From NCBI RefSeq assembly GCF_041379765.1, contig NZ_CP166919.1, positions 1,984,001 through 2,048,000 of the forward strand: a DNA stretch of 64,000 bases, read 5' to 3'. Positions within the stretch are counted from its first letter, which is position 1, and each line of letters begins with the position of its first letter. The notes below the pieces were generated by a model, which was given only the letters and a program-made list of their open reading frames with translations, ran no database searches and was not told where the DNA came from. Origin of the DNA: Thalassotalea sp. Sam97 (lineage in GTDB: Bacteria; Pseudomonadota; Gammaproteobacteria; Enterobacterales; Alteromonadaceae). Below, one piece after another: positions 39,196 through 47,861 of the stretch. The translations under genes were made by a program, and so were the position numbers.

Positions 39196-40530
39196 TCAAG
39201 GAATTTTTTCTCGTGCGGGTAAATACATCAACAGTAAAAGTCCAGCCAAAGCGGAAAAAACAGATGCTAGGAAAATCCCCATTTTTGCGTTGTTTAAAAT
39301 AGTCTCGCTAAAAGCTATATCCGCAATAAACAGCGCCATGGTAAAACCGATCCCGGCGAGTATGCCACCTCCGGCAAGCAACCTCCAACTGAGTTCCGGT
39401 GGGAGAGTTGCAATGTGTAAACGTACTGCCAACCAACAGAACAACAAAACACCGATAGGTTTACCTAGCACAAAGCCTAAAAATATTGTTACGGTAACCG
39501 AGCTAGTGATGTCGCTTAATGTGAGTGGCAAGCCAGCGTTAGCAAATGCGAAGAGAGGCATAATGATAAAACCCACCCAAGGATGTAAGGTTATCTCCAG
39601 ACGTTCCACTGGAGACAGTGATTCACGCGCGGCAATCTCGGCCATCTGCAATGTTTCTCTACCTTTCGTGTCACTACTGCTTTCGCTACTCGCTGGATGC
39701 GCAATAACCTGATCCAATATCAAGTACAACCGATCGTCACTTACCCATCGGCGCGCTGGCGTCATTAAGCCGAGTATAACACCTGTGATAGTGGCATGGA
39801 TCCCAGACGCATCGACTGCGAGCCAAATGAGCACACCTACCAATATGTAAAGAGAGAAGCTGCGAAAGCCAATCATTGCCATGAAGCGTGAAATCAGTAC
39901 GCCAAGCGCAGCTACCGCCAGCGGCCACCAGACAATATCACTACTGTAGCCAATAGCGACAACAAGGATGGCGCCGATATCGTCAACAATCGCCAAAGAT
40001 AGCATAAATATCCGTAAACTGTGAGGTATACGCGAGCCAAGAAGCGCTAGGCAACCTATAACAAACGCCGTATCAGTTGCCATTACAGTGCCCCAGCCAG
40101 AACTACCAGGTTGGCCTGATTGCAGTGCTAGATAGATTGTCGCAGGGACAATCATACCGCCGAGAGCGGCTGCTATTGATAGCGCAGCCATGCGAGGCTT
40201 GTTTAACTCACCGAGAACTAATTCTCGTTTGAGCTCCAATGCGACAAGAAAGAAAAACAACGTCATTAAACCTTCGTTGATCCACTCGCGCAACGAACGA
40301 GTAAACTCGAACGTGCCAAAAGTAAATCCCAACTGTATCTCCCAAGTATGTTCGAACGCGTCGACCCACGGTGAGTTGGAGAGAACCAGAGCAACTATAG
40401 TAAACAAGAGAAGCATTGCCCCTCCAGCCGACTCAATGTGCAAAAAACGTACAAAGAGGTTCCTGTACCGATCAATAAATTCCTTCGGAAGTCGGATGTT
40501 ATTTGGATTAGCTTGCTGGTTTCTACTCAT
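39196..40530 (-). CDS. nhaA: NhaA-type Na+/H+ antiporter
   Basis: A 444-residue inner-membrane protein with about 12 membrane segments. The essential aspartate pair is visible in LSLAIVDDIGAILVVAIGY (near residues 172-190). Other family marks are SGGAMLLLF-like HIESAGGAMLLLFTIVALVL at the start and LKRELVLGEL near residue 100. It exports Na+ in exchange for protons, as expected in a marine bacterium. A hydrophilic insert near residues 268-300 (RRWVSDDRLYLILDQ... to SSDTKGRETLQ) makes it longer than E. coli NhaA (388). It is a single gene flanked by remnants of mobile DNA. Confidence 0.93.
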   Translation of the reverse strand: MSRNQQANPNNIRLPKEFIDRYRNLFVRFLHIESAGGAMLLLFTIVALVLSNSPWVDAFEHTWEIQLGFTFGTFEFTRSLREWINEGLMTLFFFLVALELKRELVLGELNKPRMAALSIAAALGGMIVPATIYLALQSGQPGSSGWGTVMATDTAFVIGCLALLGSRIPHSLRIFMLSLAIVDDIGAILVVAIGYSSDIVWWPLAVAALGVLISRFMAMIGFRSFSLYILVGVLIWLAVDASGIHATITGVILGLMTPARRWVSDDRLYLILDQVIAHPASSESSSDTKGRETLQMAEIAARESLSPVERLEITLHPWVGFIIMPLFAFANAGLPLTLSDITSSVTVTIFLGFVLGKPIGVLLFCWLAVRLHIATLPPELSWRLLAGGGILAGIGFTMALFIADIAFSETILNNAKMGIFLASVFSALAGLLLLMYLPAREKIP

Positions 40531-40912
40531 AAAAACTTCGTTCCCATTGTCAATCGATAACGCCCTGTCTTTCGTCCTAGTGGAATTAGCTTTATAAGAG
40601 TATACAGTTATTTAATGAAGCAGTTTATCTAACTAAAATTTACATCCCTTAAGACAAAGAAATAAATTCCTAAAAAGCAAGCTCAACAGAACGTAGTAAC
40701 CTATTCTTAATATTGCTCTAGTGGCTTGTTTATTATGAATTTAATCGCGTCTTTGAATCGATTGATGTAAATTTCTGATGGTTTTTGAGTATCGCATATT
40801 TAAAGACTTGCTTATCAACTAATGGGAATGCCTTTGAGTCGACCAGATTTTCTTAGACACAAATACGTATTTGGATTGTTCTGCGCAACTAAATCAGCTC
40901 ATAACAGCGTCA

Positions 40913-41038
40913 GCACAGTTGGAAAAACTGCGTTTTCATGATCTGCGTCACAACGAGTGCCATTAACACCTAAATGCGCAATCACCGCTGATAGCGCTTA
41001 AAAAACTAGGCGATTGGAAACTATCGAAATGGTAATAC
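40913..41038 (+). pseudogene. Remnant of a tyrosine recombinase (integrase) C-terminus
   Basis: One frame reads AQLEKLRFHDLRHNECH then stop, carrying the HxLRH box of tyrosine recombinases. About 15 bp further on, another frame reads NAQSPLIALKKLGDWKLSKW, like the following GH/W-K segment of the same domain. The frame is broken and the catalytic Tyr is not found. It marks an old integration site just upstream of fumC. The rest of the 40.6-41.1 kb spacer shows nothing. Confidence 0.5.
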
Positions 41039-41131
41039 CCTCCGTTTAAAAAAGCTCATACTGGTAACAACGTTGACTAACAGTGCGTTGGCTATAATGA
41101 GGTGACAATCACCTAATAACCGAGACAGTTA

Positions 41132-42514
41132 ATGGACGAGTTACCGTCGCCGATACTTTGGGGCAAACAAACAACACTATCATTAAAGTATTTTGATATT
41201 GGTGAGCACAAGTTTTCATCCGATTTCATCTATGCACTGGTTGAAATAAAACGGGCTTGCGCCGTCGTTAACTGTGAGCTAAATACTTTATCAGCAAAGC
41301 AAAACCAAGCGATAGTTAAAGCATGTGACGAGGTATTAGCCGGAAGATTTAACGAACAGTTTCCTTTACGTGTCTGGCAAACCGGCTCTGGTACGCAGAC
41401 GAACATGAACGTCAACGAAGTGCTTGCCACTATAGCAAATCAGTTGTATCAAAGCGGCGACGCCGATAACGCTCATCACAATACTGAGCTGTTACATCCG
41501 AATGATCACATCAACCGTTCACAATCGTCTAACGATGTTTTTCCAACAGCCATGCACATTGTTGTTAGTCAATGGACAGAAACAAAGTTACACCCCGCAA
41601 TTCGCGAATTGCAACAGCAACTGCAACTGAAACAGCAAGAATTCACCCATGAATATACTGTCGCGCGAACTCACTTAATGGATGCTATACCCATCGATGC
41701 AGGTGCCCTATTATCAGCCTTTAATAGCCAACTTGAAGCGGTAAAAGTAGCAATAACGGACAGTTTGCAATACATCAATCAGCTGGCCATTGGTGGCACT
41801 GCCGTTGGTTCAGGTGCCAATGCACCAAATGGGTTTGGCAAGATGGTCACCTGTAAGCTTGCAGAACGTTTACAGCTTCCATTTAAACAGGATGAAAATC
41901 TTTACGCAGCCGTTAGTGGCGAAGATGCCATGATCCGCTACAGCGGTGCGTTAAAACAATTGGCTGCTGTCTTACTAAAAATCGCGAATGACTTTCGCCT
42001 GCTTGGAAGTGGACCTCGATGCGGTTTGAATGAGTGGATACTACCCGCCAACGAGCCTGGCAGCTCAATAATGCCAGGGAAAGTAAATCCAACTCAATGT
42101 GAAGCTCTGAGCATGGTTTGTTTTCAAGTTTTCGGCAATGACCTTACAACGTCTCTAGCAGGCGCCAACGGTCAGTTACAACTTAACGCCTGTCGGCCGG
42201 TAATTATCCATAATGTCATGGAGAGTATCTCATTGCTAACCGATGCCATATCATCGTTCGCACACAACGCAGTTAAGGGATTAACGCTCAACAACGCACA
42301 AGTACAGCATAATATGCATAAAAACTTGTCGGTTATTACCTTGCTTACCAAACAGCTAGGCTATGACATGGCTGCGAAAATCGTTCAGAAAGCACAGCGT
42401 GATGATACACCTTTAGCGGTAGCAGCCGAGTCACTAGGCGTATGTTCAATAACAGAGTTTGAGCAGTTGATAACAACCAAGCTCAAAGAGCTAAAGTTTA
42501 TTGATGATACCTAA
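41132..42514 (+). CDS. fumC: Class II fumarate hydratase
   Basis: A 460-residue protein of the fumarase/aspartase superfamily. Conserved regions are visible in order: QTGSGTQTNMNVNEVLA (near residue 88), HPNDHINRSQSSNDVFPTAM (near residue 124), ARTHLMDAIP, GGTAVGSGANAP, and the signature GSSIMPGKVNPTQCE (near residue 311). The oxygen-stable, iron-free enzyme interconverts fumarate and malate in the TCA cycle. The N-terminus is slightly shorter than in E. coli FumC. It is a single gene. It may be an extra copy, given the accessory surroundings. Confidence 0.93.
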   Translation: MDELPSPILWGKQTTLSLKYFDIGEHKFSSDFIYALVEIKRACAVVNCELNTLSAKQNQAIVKACDEVLAGRFNEQFPLRVWQTGSGTQTNMNVNEVLATIANQLYQSGDADNAHHNTELLHPNDHINRSQSSNDVFPTAMHIVVSQWTETKLHPAIRELQQQLQLKQQEFTHEYTVARTHLMDAIPIDAGALLSAFNSQLEAVKVAITDSLQYINQLAIGGTAVGSGANAPNGFGKMVTCKLAERLQLPFKQDENLYAAVSGEDAMIRYSGALKQLAAVLLKIANDFRLLGSGPRCGLNEWILPANEPGSSIMPGKVNPTQCEALSMVCFQVFGNDLTTSLAGANGQLQLNACRPVIIHNVMESISLLTDAISSFAHNAVKGLTLNNAQVQHNMHKNLSVITLLTKQLGYDMAAKIVQKAQRDDTPLAVAAESLGVCSITEFEQLITTKLKELKFIDDT

Positions 42515-42784
42515 CTGATAGCCATGAATTAATACGCCACTTATCTTCCCCATAGTTACTGTGGTGTTGCAGATAAAGTTAGGTGCTAATCACGTATGAC
42601 TTGCAAAACAGATAGGACATAAACCGCACCATCTACGGTAAATGGTTCGATGAAGGCCGTGATGAAATCAACAAGGTTGCAACCAACTTAAATCTGTTAT
42701 AAAACTCATTATTAAGCCACCCTTAAAGCTCAAATCAAATATTTGCGCTTTTTTTACATCTACAGTTTGGTATCCTCAATTTTC

Positions 42785-42832
42785 AGACAAAAAAATAGCG
42801 CCGCTGATATTAACTATCAAGAGCGCTATTTC
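42785..42832 (-). terminator. Terminator of a lost outer-membrane-protein gene
   Basis: The 9-bp perfect stem AAATAGCGC / GCGCTATTT encloses an inner TGATA/TATCA hairpin; an A-run on the plus strand gives T7 on the minus strand. It follows the OMP remnant by about 15 bp. The left half of the same stem also appears at 38538-38554 beside the nagA fragment. Confidence 0.75.
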
Positions 42833-42845
42833 TAAGAGGGATCTT

Positions 42846-42911
42846 TATTAAAACGGCATTTTCATGCCGACTGAAAAAGTATTAGTGACAAGTTTGTCAA
42901 CAAATCGAAGT
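42846..42911 (-). pseudogene. C-terminal stub of an outer-membrane beta-barrel protein
   Basis: The minus-strand frame ends ALRFVDKLVTNTFSVGMKMPF followed by TAA: alternating hydrophobic residues and a terminal Phe, the usual outer-membrane sorting signal. Upstream the frame hits stops. It is immediately followed by a terminator. Nothing else recognisable is seen in 42.5-43.05 kb except an 81-bp frame (RTIYGKWFDEGRDE... at about 42629-42703) of unknown origin. Confidence 0.5.
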
Positions 42912-43050
42912 GCTTATTTTTAATGCACTCTAGAGCAGTTAAGCTTTAAAAGCCATCCTTAAATGTTAAGTTTTTGTCCCATATTTGTCCCAATAAGCTC
43001 GCATCATTAAAGAGCTAAAAATTCTATAATTATTGGGCGGCTCGTAGGTA

Positions 43051-44250
43051 TTAGTTAGGGTTACACAAAGGCTTAAGACATTCTGATATTGCGTCTGATG
43101 AATAGACAAGTCGCCCATCGATAATAGTAGCTTCTACATCGCCTTCACGGCTCATAATTGCAAAGCACGCTCTTTTCCCTGGCGTAATACTTCCCATTGA
43201 ATCTTCTATGCCTAGAAATGTTGCAGGCTGTAAACTCGCCATATTCACCGCATCAAGCTTGGGGATTCCTGCTAAAGTAGTCATATTATTTACGGCTTTT
43301 TCGAGAGTCAAAGTGCTCCCAGCCAGTGATCCCGATAATGTACGAGCTATACCATTGGATACATTGACATCTAACATTCCCAATTTATATTGGCCATCAT
43401 CCATTCCACCTGCGACAATGCAGTCGCTGATGAGCCCCATTTTTTCCGCCCTCTTTAAACGGTAAATTAAATCTAAAATGCCGTGATGTAAGTGAACTCC
43501 ATCTGCGATAACCTCAACATAAGCGTTTCGATCTAGTAATACGGCGCCGGCACAGCCCGGATCTCTATGATGAATCCCTCGCATACCATTAAAAACATGT
43601 ACACCACCGCAAGCTCCCGCGTTTAGTGCATCACACGTTTGTCGATAATCGGCGTTAGTGTGTCCAATCATAGGTTTAATATCGTGTTCAGCAAGATATG
43701 AAATACATTCTGCAGAGCTTTCTAGTTCTGGAGCTAGAGCGACAACTTTCAATGAACCTGCAGAAGCTCTAATTAATGCATCAATATTATCTTTATTTAA
43801 TGGAAGAAAATATTTTTCATCATGGGCACCTTTATGATCTTTAGTGAAGAACAATCCCTCGTTATATCCTCCTAAGACTCTTGCTCCACTTGGTTGATTT
43901 TCATAACAGTAGGCAATATTTTCAAACGCTTTCAGTGTTTGCTCCCAAGTCGCCGTAACAGTCGTCGCTAAAAAACCAACGACGCCATGCTTCACTAGGG
44001 AATTTGAAATAGTGTTGATCGCATCAGGAGTAGCATCCATAACATCAGCTCCTTCCCTACCATGAATATGAAGATCTAACAGACCTGGCCAAATTGAAAA
44101 CCCTGTCAAATCAACAACACGTATCCCTGAAGTAGGAGACGAGTCAATTGATATAATCATGTCTCCATCAACTAGGATGTAATGGTTTTTTAGTATTTGT
44201 GAGGGCGCATATACTTCGGATGCATAGAGATAAAATTTTTTATTATTCAA
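43051..44250 (-). CDS. nagA: N-acetylgalactosamine/glucosamine-6-phosphate deacetylase
   Basis: A 399-residue amidohydrolase. Metal and catalytic motifs: GLLDLHIHGREGADVMD near residue 57, PMIGHTNADYRQ near residue 193, GGVHVFNGMRGIHHRDPG near residue 216, and the catalytic Asp in LISDCIVAGG near residue 280. It removes acetate from the 6-phosphate amino sugar. In this aga cluster it probably acts on GalNAc-6-P (AgaAII role). The start is TTG at 44250, overlapping the kinase stop by 8 bp, with GAGGAAAC upstream; no better ATG exists. It is last gene of the operon. A decayed partial copy lies 4.7 kb away. Confidence 0.9.
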   Translation of the reverse strand: MNNKKFYLYASEVYAPSQILKNHYILVDGDMIISIDSSPTSGIRVVDLTGFSIWPGLLDLHIHGREGADVMDATPDAINTISNSLVKHGVVGFLATTVTATWEQTLKAFENIAYCYENQPSGARVLGGYNEGLFFTKDHKGAHDEKYFLPLNKDNIDALIRASAGSLKVVALAPELESSAECISYLAEHDIKPMIGHTNADYRQTCDALNAGACGGVHVFNGMRGIHHRDPGCAGAVLLDRNAYVEVIADGVHLHHGILDLIYRLKRAEKMGLISDCIVAGGMDDGQYKLGMLDVNVSNGIARTLSGSLAGSTLTLEKAVNNMTTLAGIPKLDAVNMASLQPATFLGIEDSMGSITPGKRACFAIMSREGDVEATIIDGRLVYSSDAISECLKPLCNPN

Positions 44251-45193
44251 CCAGTTGTTTCCTCAAAATTGCAGCTCCACGAATACCGCTCGAATCTCCA
44301 AAGTTAGCGCGTTTAATTGGCGGACAATAAACACCTGAAAATAAATGCGCATTAACCGCTTCTTCTAATTTGAATATGACTTCATCTATTAGTGAAATAC
44401 CACCACCGACAACAATTACATCAGGATCATATGACAAGACAATCGACGCAAAGGACGCACCTAATATATCCATGTAACAATGAAACGTCTCATTTGCTAT
44501 AGAATCATTTTCTCTTAACTTTTTAACAAAGTGCCTCGTATCTTGGCTCTTTGAGCCAAAGTGGTGATATATTCGACCTAGGCCTGGTCCGGATATGTAT
44601 GATTCATAGCAACCTACTAGACCACACCCGCACTTCCACAGGGGCAAGTTATATTTATTAATAAGGTAAGCTGATGCCTGCTGATGTCCATACTCTCCTG
44701 CAAACCCGTTTTTACCAAGGTACAGCTTTCCACCTATACACAAGCCACCCGCAGCGCCCGTGCCAATAATTGCGCCATAACAACGTTCAAAGCCTTTTGC
44801 GGCACCACCGTTACTTTCAGACAGCGCAAAAAGCCTACAATCATTACCAATTGATATGTTGGCCTTTAATAAGTTTTCCAAATCATGAACTATGTTTTTA
44901 CCTGTTGCACATGGTACATTCGCTGATACGACAGAATTATTTGAGTCAAGAATACCAGGCATCCCTATACCTATAAGACCTTGTTGCAAATATTTATTGT
45001 TCGCATCAGATACCAACTGCACTATAACATCCAGCAACTTCGAATAGTTTGTCGACGGCGTCGGAACTCGCCATTTATCTTGCAATTCAAGATCTTGAGA
45101 AAATACCCCAATTTCAATTTTTGTACCTCCAATATCAAGGCCATAAATTAATGGTTCCGTATCTAGCTGTATTGATAATGCGTGCCCTTCCAT
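44243..45193 (-). CDS. agaK: ROK-family N-acetylgalactosamine kinase
   Basis: A ~316-residue ROK kinase. ATP-binding GLDIGGTKIEIGVF is at the start, the catalytic Asp in ISIGNDCRLFALSE near residue 130, then IGTGAAGGLCIGGKLYLGKNG. The zinc motif is CGCGLVGCYESYISG. It phosphorylates the imported free amino sugar at C6, as shown for AgaK of Shewanella. The ATG at 45193 has TAGGAG 11 bp upstream; a GTG at 45217 would overlap the AgaS gene. It is between agaS and nagA in a tightly packed operon. N-acetylglucosamine kinase is the alternative, less likely here. Confidence 0.85.
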   Translation of the reverse strand: MEGHALSIQLDTEPLIYGLDIGGTKIEIGVFSQDLELQDKWRVPTPSTNYSKLLDVIVQLVSDANNKYLQQGLIGIGMPGILDSNNSVVSANVPCATGKNIVHDLENLLKANISIGNDCRLFALSESNGGAAKGFERCYGAIIGTGAAGGLCIGGKLYLGKNGFAGEYGHQQASAYLINKYNLPLWKCGCGLVGCYESYISGPGLGRIYHHFGSKSQDTRHFVKKLRENDSIANETFHCYMDILGASFASIVLSYDPDVIVVGGGISLIDEVIFKLEEAVNAHLFSGVYCPPIKRANFGDSSGIRGAAILRKQLVE

Positions 45194-45207
45194 CTGTCCA
45201 TTAGCTC

Positions 45208-46332
45208 CTAGTTGCACTGCAAAGGGTATATTGTCACTCCTTGAACTACTCGGTTAACTTCACCTGTAGGACATGGGTTATCAGGACTTATATTAGCGTT
45301 TAATGACTTAAAGAATGCATATGACTGACAGTAAACGATGTACGGTAAAGCCGCCCAAACGTCATCGACAGAATCCTTCATTGCAAATGTACTGGCATTT
45401 AGCGCTGTAACATTAGATGCTTGTGCGTCATTTACTAACTCCTTGATTAAGTCATGTTCATATCGAGATGTATATAAATCAGATGAGGTTAAGCAAATGA
45501 TTTCTGTGTATTTATTTACTAAAGATTTCGGTCCATGACGAAAACCCAGCGGGCTCTCACAATAACTTAATACATTGCCAGCCGTTAACTCAAGCATTTT
45601 TAAAGCGGCCTCTCGTGCAAGACCTTGCAAGCCACCAGAACCAAGAACCACAAAACGATCAATTCGACGAGAAGCATGAGATTTCAAATCACTTATACCA
45701 TTATCCAAAAATTGTTGTGTGGCCGCCGTCACTTTTTCAAGTTGCTCAGGTGAAGGAGAAAAAATAGTTAAAGCAGTTACTACCATAGAAGTAAAGCTAC
45801 TGGTCATCGCAAAACTTTGATCTAATGTCCCATCAGGCATAATCAACGAAAAGACATTCGGCAAATCTTCTGACTTTGCCGCAAGTTCACCATTCGGGTT
45901 GCAGGTCAAGACTAAATGAGAGCAATCCCCTACGATAGCGTTAGCTAACTCTACTGCTGCAACACTTTCTGGGCTGTTTCCAGATCGGGCACAAGATACG
46001 AGTAACGTCGGATTACTCTCTATCAAATATTGCTGAGGATTGCTCACGATGTCTGTTGTACTTATCGCTTCAAACTTCCGTCCAGATACTTGAGTTAGGT
46101 GCGGAACTATTGTCTCTCCAACATATGCAGAAGTACCTGCGCCCGTGAATATAATTCTTAAATCATCTTTTGCCATGATAGGCTCAAGCCAATCACTTAT
46201 TTCTGAAAATTTAGATGCAACGTTCGCAGCTGCTTGTCGCCAAATTTCAGGTTGCTGACAAATTTCCTTCGCAGTCCAAAGTGCGTTATTTTCGTTCAGG
46301 TATTCGTCGCTATATGTTAACCATGTCGACAT
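45208..46332 (-). CDS. agaS: AgaS: galactosamine-6-phosphate deaminase/isomerase (SIS domains)
   Basis: A 374-residue protein with two SIS domains. The first is near residues 55-185 (IIFTGAGTSAYVGE; VSCARSGNSPESVAAVE). The second is near 220-350 (FVVLGSGGLQGLAREAALKMLELT; ESPLGFRHGPKS). AgaS converts galactosamine-6-phosphate to tagatose-6-phosphate plus ammonia. It differs from GlmS-type SIS proteins by lacking a glutaminase domain. AAGGAAT precedes the ATG. Its stop lies within the kinase leader, so translation is probably coupled. Confidence 0.92.
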   Translation of the reverse strand: MSTWLTYSDEYLNENNALWTAKEICQQPEIWRQAAANVASKFSEISDWLEPIMAKDDLRIIFTGAGTSAYVGETIVPHLTQVSGRKFEAISTTDIVSNPQQYLIESNPTLLVSCARSGNSPESVAAVELANAIVGDCSHLVLTCNPNGELAAKSEDLPNVFSLIMPDGTLDQSFAMTSSFTSMVVTALTIFSPSPEQLEKVTAATQQFLDNGISDLKSHASRRIDRFVVLGSGGLQGLAREAALKMLELTAGNVLSYCESPLGFRHGPKSLVNKYTEIICLTSSDLYTSRYEHDLIKELVNDAQASNVTALNASTFAMKDSVDDVWAALPYIVYCQSYAFFKSLNANISPDNPCPTGEVNRVVQGVTIYPLQCN

Positions 46333-46353
46333 AAGTTATTCCTTTTATTTAAA

Positions 46354-47634
46354 TTATTGTTTCCAACAAGCGATAGCGTAACAACTCAATACCTGCTTAA
46401 TTTTTGATTTTATAAGCGCCATTGGGCTAGGTTCCAGTTTTCTCACCCTTATCTCTTTATATTGCTCGGGTAGAAATTGACTGATCAAAGGTAACGGAAT
46501 GTCCTGAGCAGATAGATTATCCAAAAGTACACAAACAGCTTTTTGAATCGAGGGCGAATGCCAGTAATAACGGATGCGGTCACTGTAACTGTATCGACGG
46601 AAGAATAATCCTTGCGATGGCGTCTTGGGGTAAAACTTTTGCCAACTCTCAGGTTGTTCTAACATTTCACGCTCACATACATCACGTAAATAAGATCGGC
46701 TTTCTATTGGAATAAGTTGATCTTCAATATAGCTTAATGCGAACAATGCCTCTCTCATAGCAAATGTTAGTTGAGGACCTACTTTTAAAATTGCAAAGTG
46801 ATGATTCACTAAATGTTTATATGCATCTTCAAGTTGATAATCAGAAGAGTGAGCTTCGTAAACAATATTTGGATACCCTTTAATAAACGATGTTAGTTCA
46901 GTTACAGCTGTCTGATCAAAATCGAATATGTGAGTATGGTCAAATTCAACACCGGGCTGCACAACAAGTCCGACAACCCTTTCCCAAGTATTTTGTAAAT
47001 TTAGTTTTGCAAATTCCTGCTCATGCAACTTTAAAGTTGTCTCAACACGACAAACTGGCGTTGGCGTCAATGTATCAATTTCTTCGCTCGCACCACCAGG
47101 AGGAGGAACTTCCGTACCGATAATGAACAATAAGTCAGACGTACCAAAACTAGATAGTGCAGTTTCTTCCGCTACTTTGCACAACTCAGCAGCTCGGTAT
47201 GCAACGATCGCATCTGGTAACGGTGTTGGGTCACCAGAACAACTCATACTCGTGTCTAAATGGAGCTTTTTAAATCCAGCTTTCACATATTCTGCAACAA
47301 GAACTTTAGCTTTACTCATCGCCTCTTCGGCCGTTTCATGAGTCCAACAAACGGGTCCTAAGTGATCGCCACCGGTGATGATCTTTGATACCGGGTAGTC
47401 AACTTGGTCCGCTATATCCGTTATGAACTTAATAAAATCGGCAGGTTTCATCCCTGTGTACCCACCAAATTGATTCACTTGATTAGCCGTAGCTTCTATA
47501 AGAATAGGTGTTTGATCTTGCTTTGCTTGTTCAATAGCAGCTTCCAAGACCACGGGATGCGCCGAACAAATGGAATAAATCCCTTGTGGTTCGCCCTGTT
47601 TATTGGCCTCTAATAATGCCTTTAATTGTTTCAT
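46354..47634 (-). CDS. agaZ: AgaZ/KbaZ/GatZ-family protein (tagatose pathway)
   Basis: A 426-residue protein of the GatZ/KbaZ family: GIYSICSAHPVVLEAAIEQA near residue 18, LIEATANQVNQFGGYTGMKP near residue 39, GDHLGPVCWTHE, and YPNIVYEAHSSDYQ. It is described as a non-catalytic partner of class II tagatose-1,6-bisphosphate aldolase; in aga pathway reconstructions it has also been proposed to act at the tagatose-6-phosphate kinase step. No aldolase (AgaY/KbaY) gene is in the window. The start at 47634 (MKQLKALLEANK) follows GAGGG; the longer frame adds a non-homologous tail. It is first of the minus-strand operon. Confidence 0.88.
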   Translation of the reverse strand: MKQLKALLEANKQGEPQGIYSICSAHPVVLEAAIEQAKQDQTPILIEATANQVNQFGGYTGMKPADFIKFITDIADQVDYPVSKIITGGDHLGPVCWTHETAEEAMSKAKVLVAEYVKAGFKKLHLDTSMSCSGDPTPLPDAIVAYRAAELCKVAEETALSSFGTSDLLFIIGTEVPPPGGASEEIDTLTPTPVCRVETTLKLHEQEFAKLNLQNTWERVVGLVVQPGVEFDHTHIFDFDQTAVTELTSFIKGYPNIVYEAHSSDYQLEDAYKHLVNHHFAILKVGPQLTFAMREALFALSYIEDQLIPIESRSYLRDVCEREMLEQPESWQKFYPKTPSQGLFFRRYSYSDRIRYYWHSPSIQKAVCVLLDNLSAQDIPLPLISQFLPEQYKEIRVRKLEPSPMALIKSKIKQVLSCYAIACWKQ

Positions 47635-47669
47635 TATTAATACCCTCAATAGTTCATTTCCATAATACA

Positions 47670-47750
47670 CAACTTTCACAAGCTTTCAAATAATAGTTTC
47701 ACACATAAAACGCAATCAAAAAAAAGAAAAAGAAAGTTCTTGAAAGTGCA
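47670..47750. promoter_or_regulatory. AgaR-type operator array between agaZ and the TonB receptor gene
   Basis: CTTTC occurs at 47673 and 47683, a weaker TTTC at 47697, and its complement GAAAG at 47732 and 47742. Each pair is spaced exactly 10 bp, one helical turn. CTTTC in multiple copies is the reported AgaR consensus in proteobacteria. The array lies between divergent genes and probably represses both. Confidence 0.72.
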
Positions 47751-47861
47751 TTGTGTTTTTAATATAAATAATGAGAGATGCTCGATAGACGATTAGTATT
47801 TATGGGCAGTACGCTATTCTGTCTACCGGTGGATACACTAATAACTACAAAGGTGAACAAC

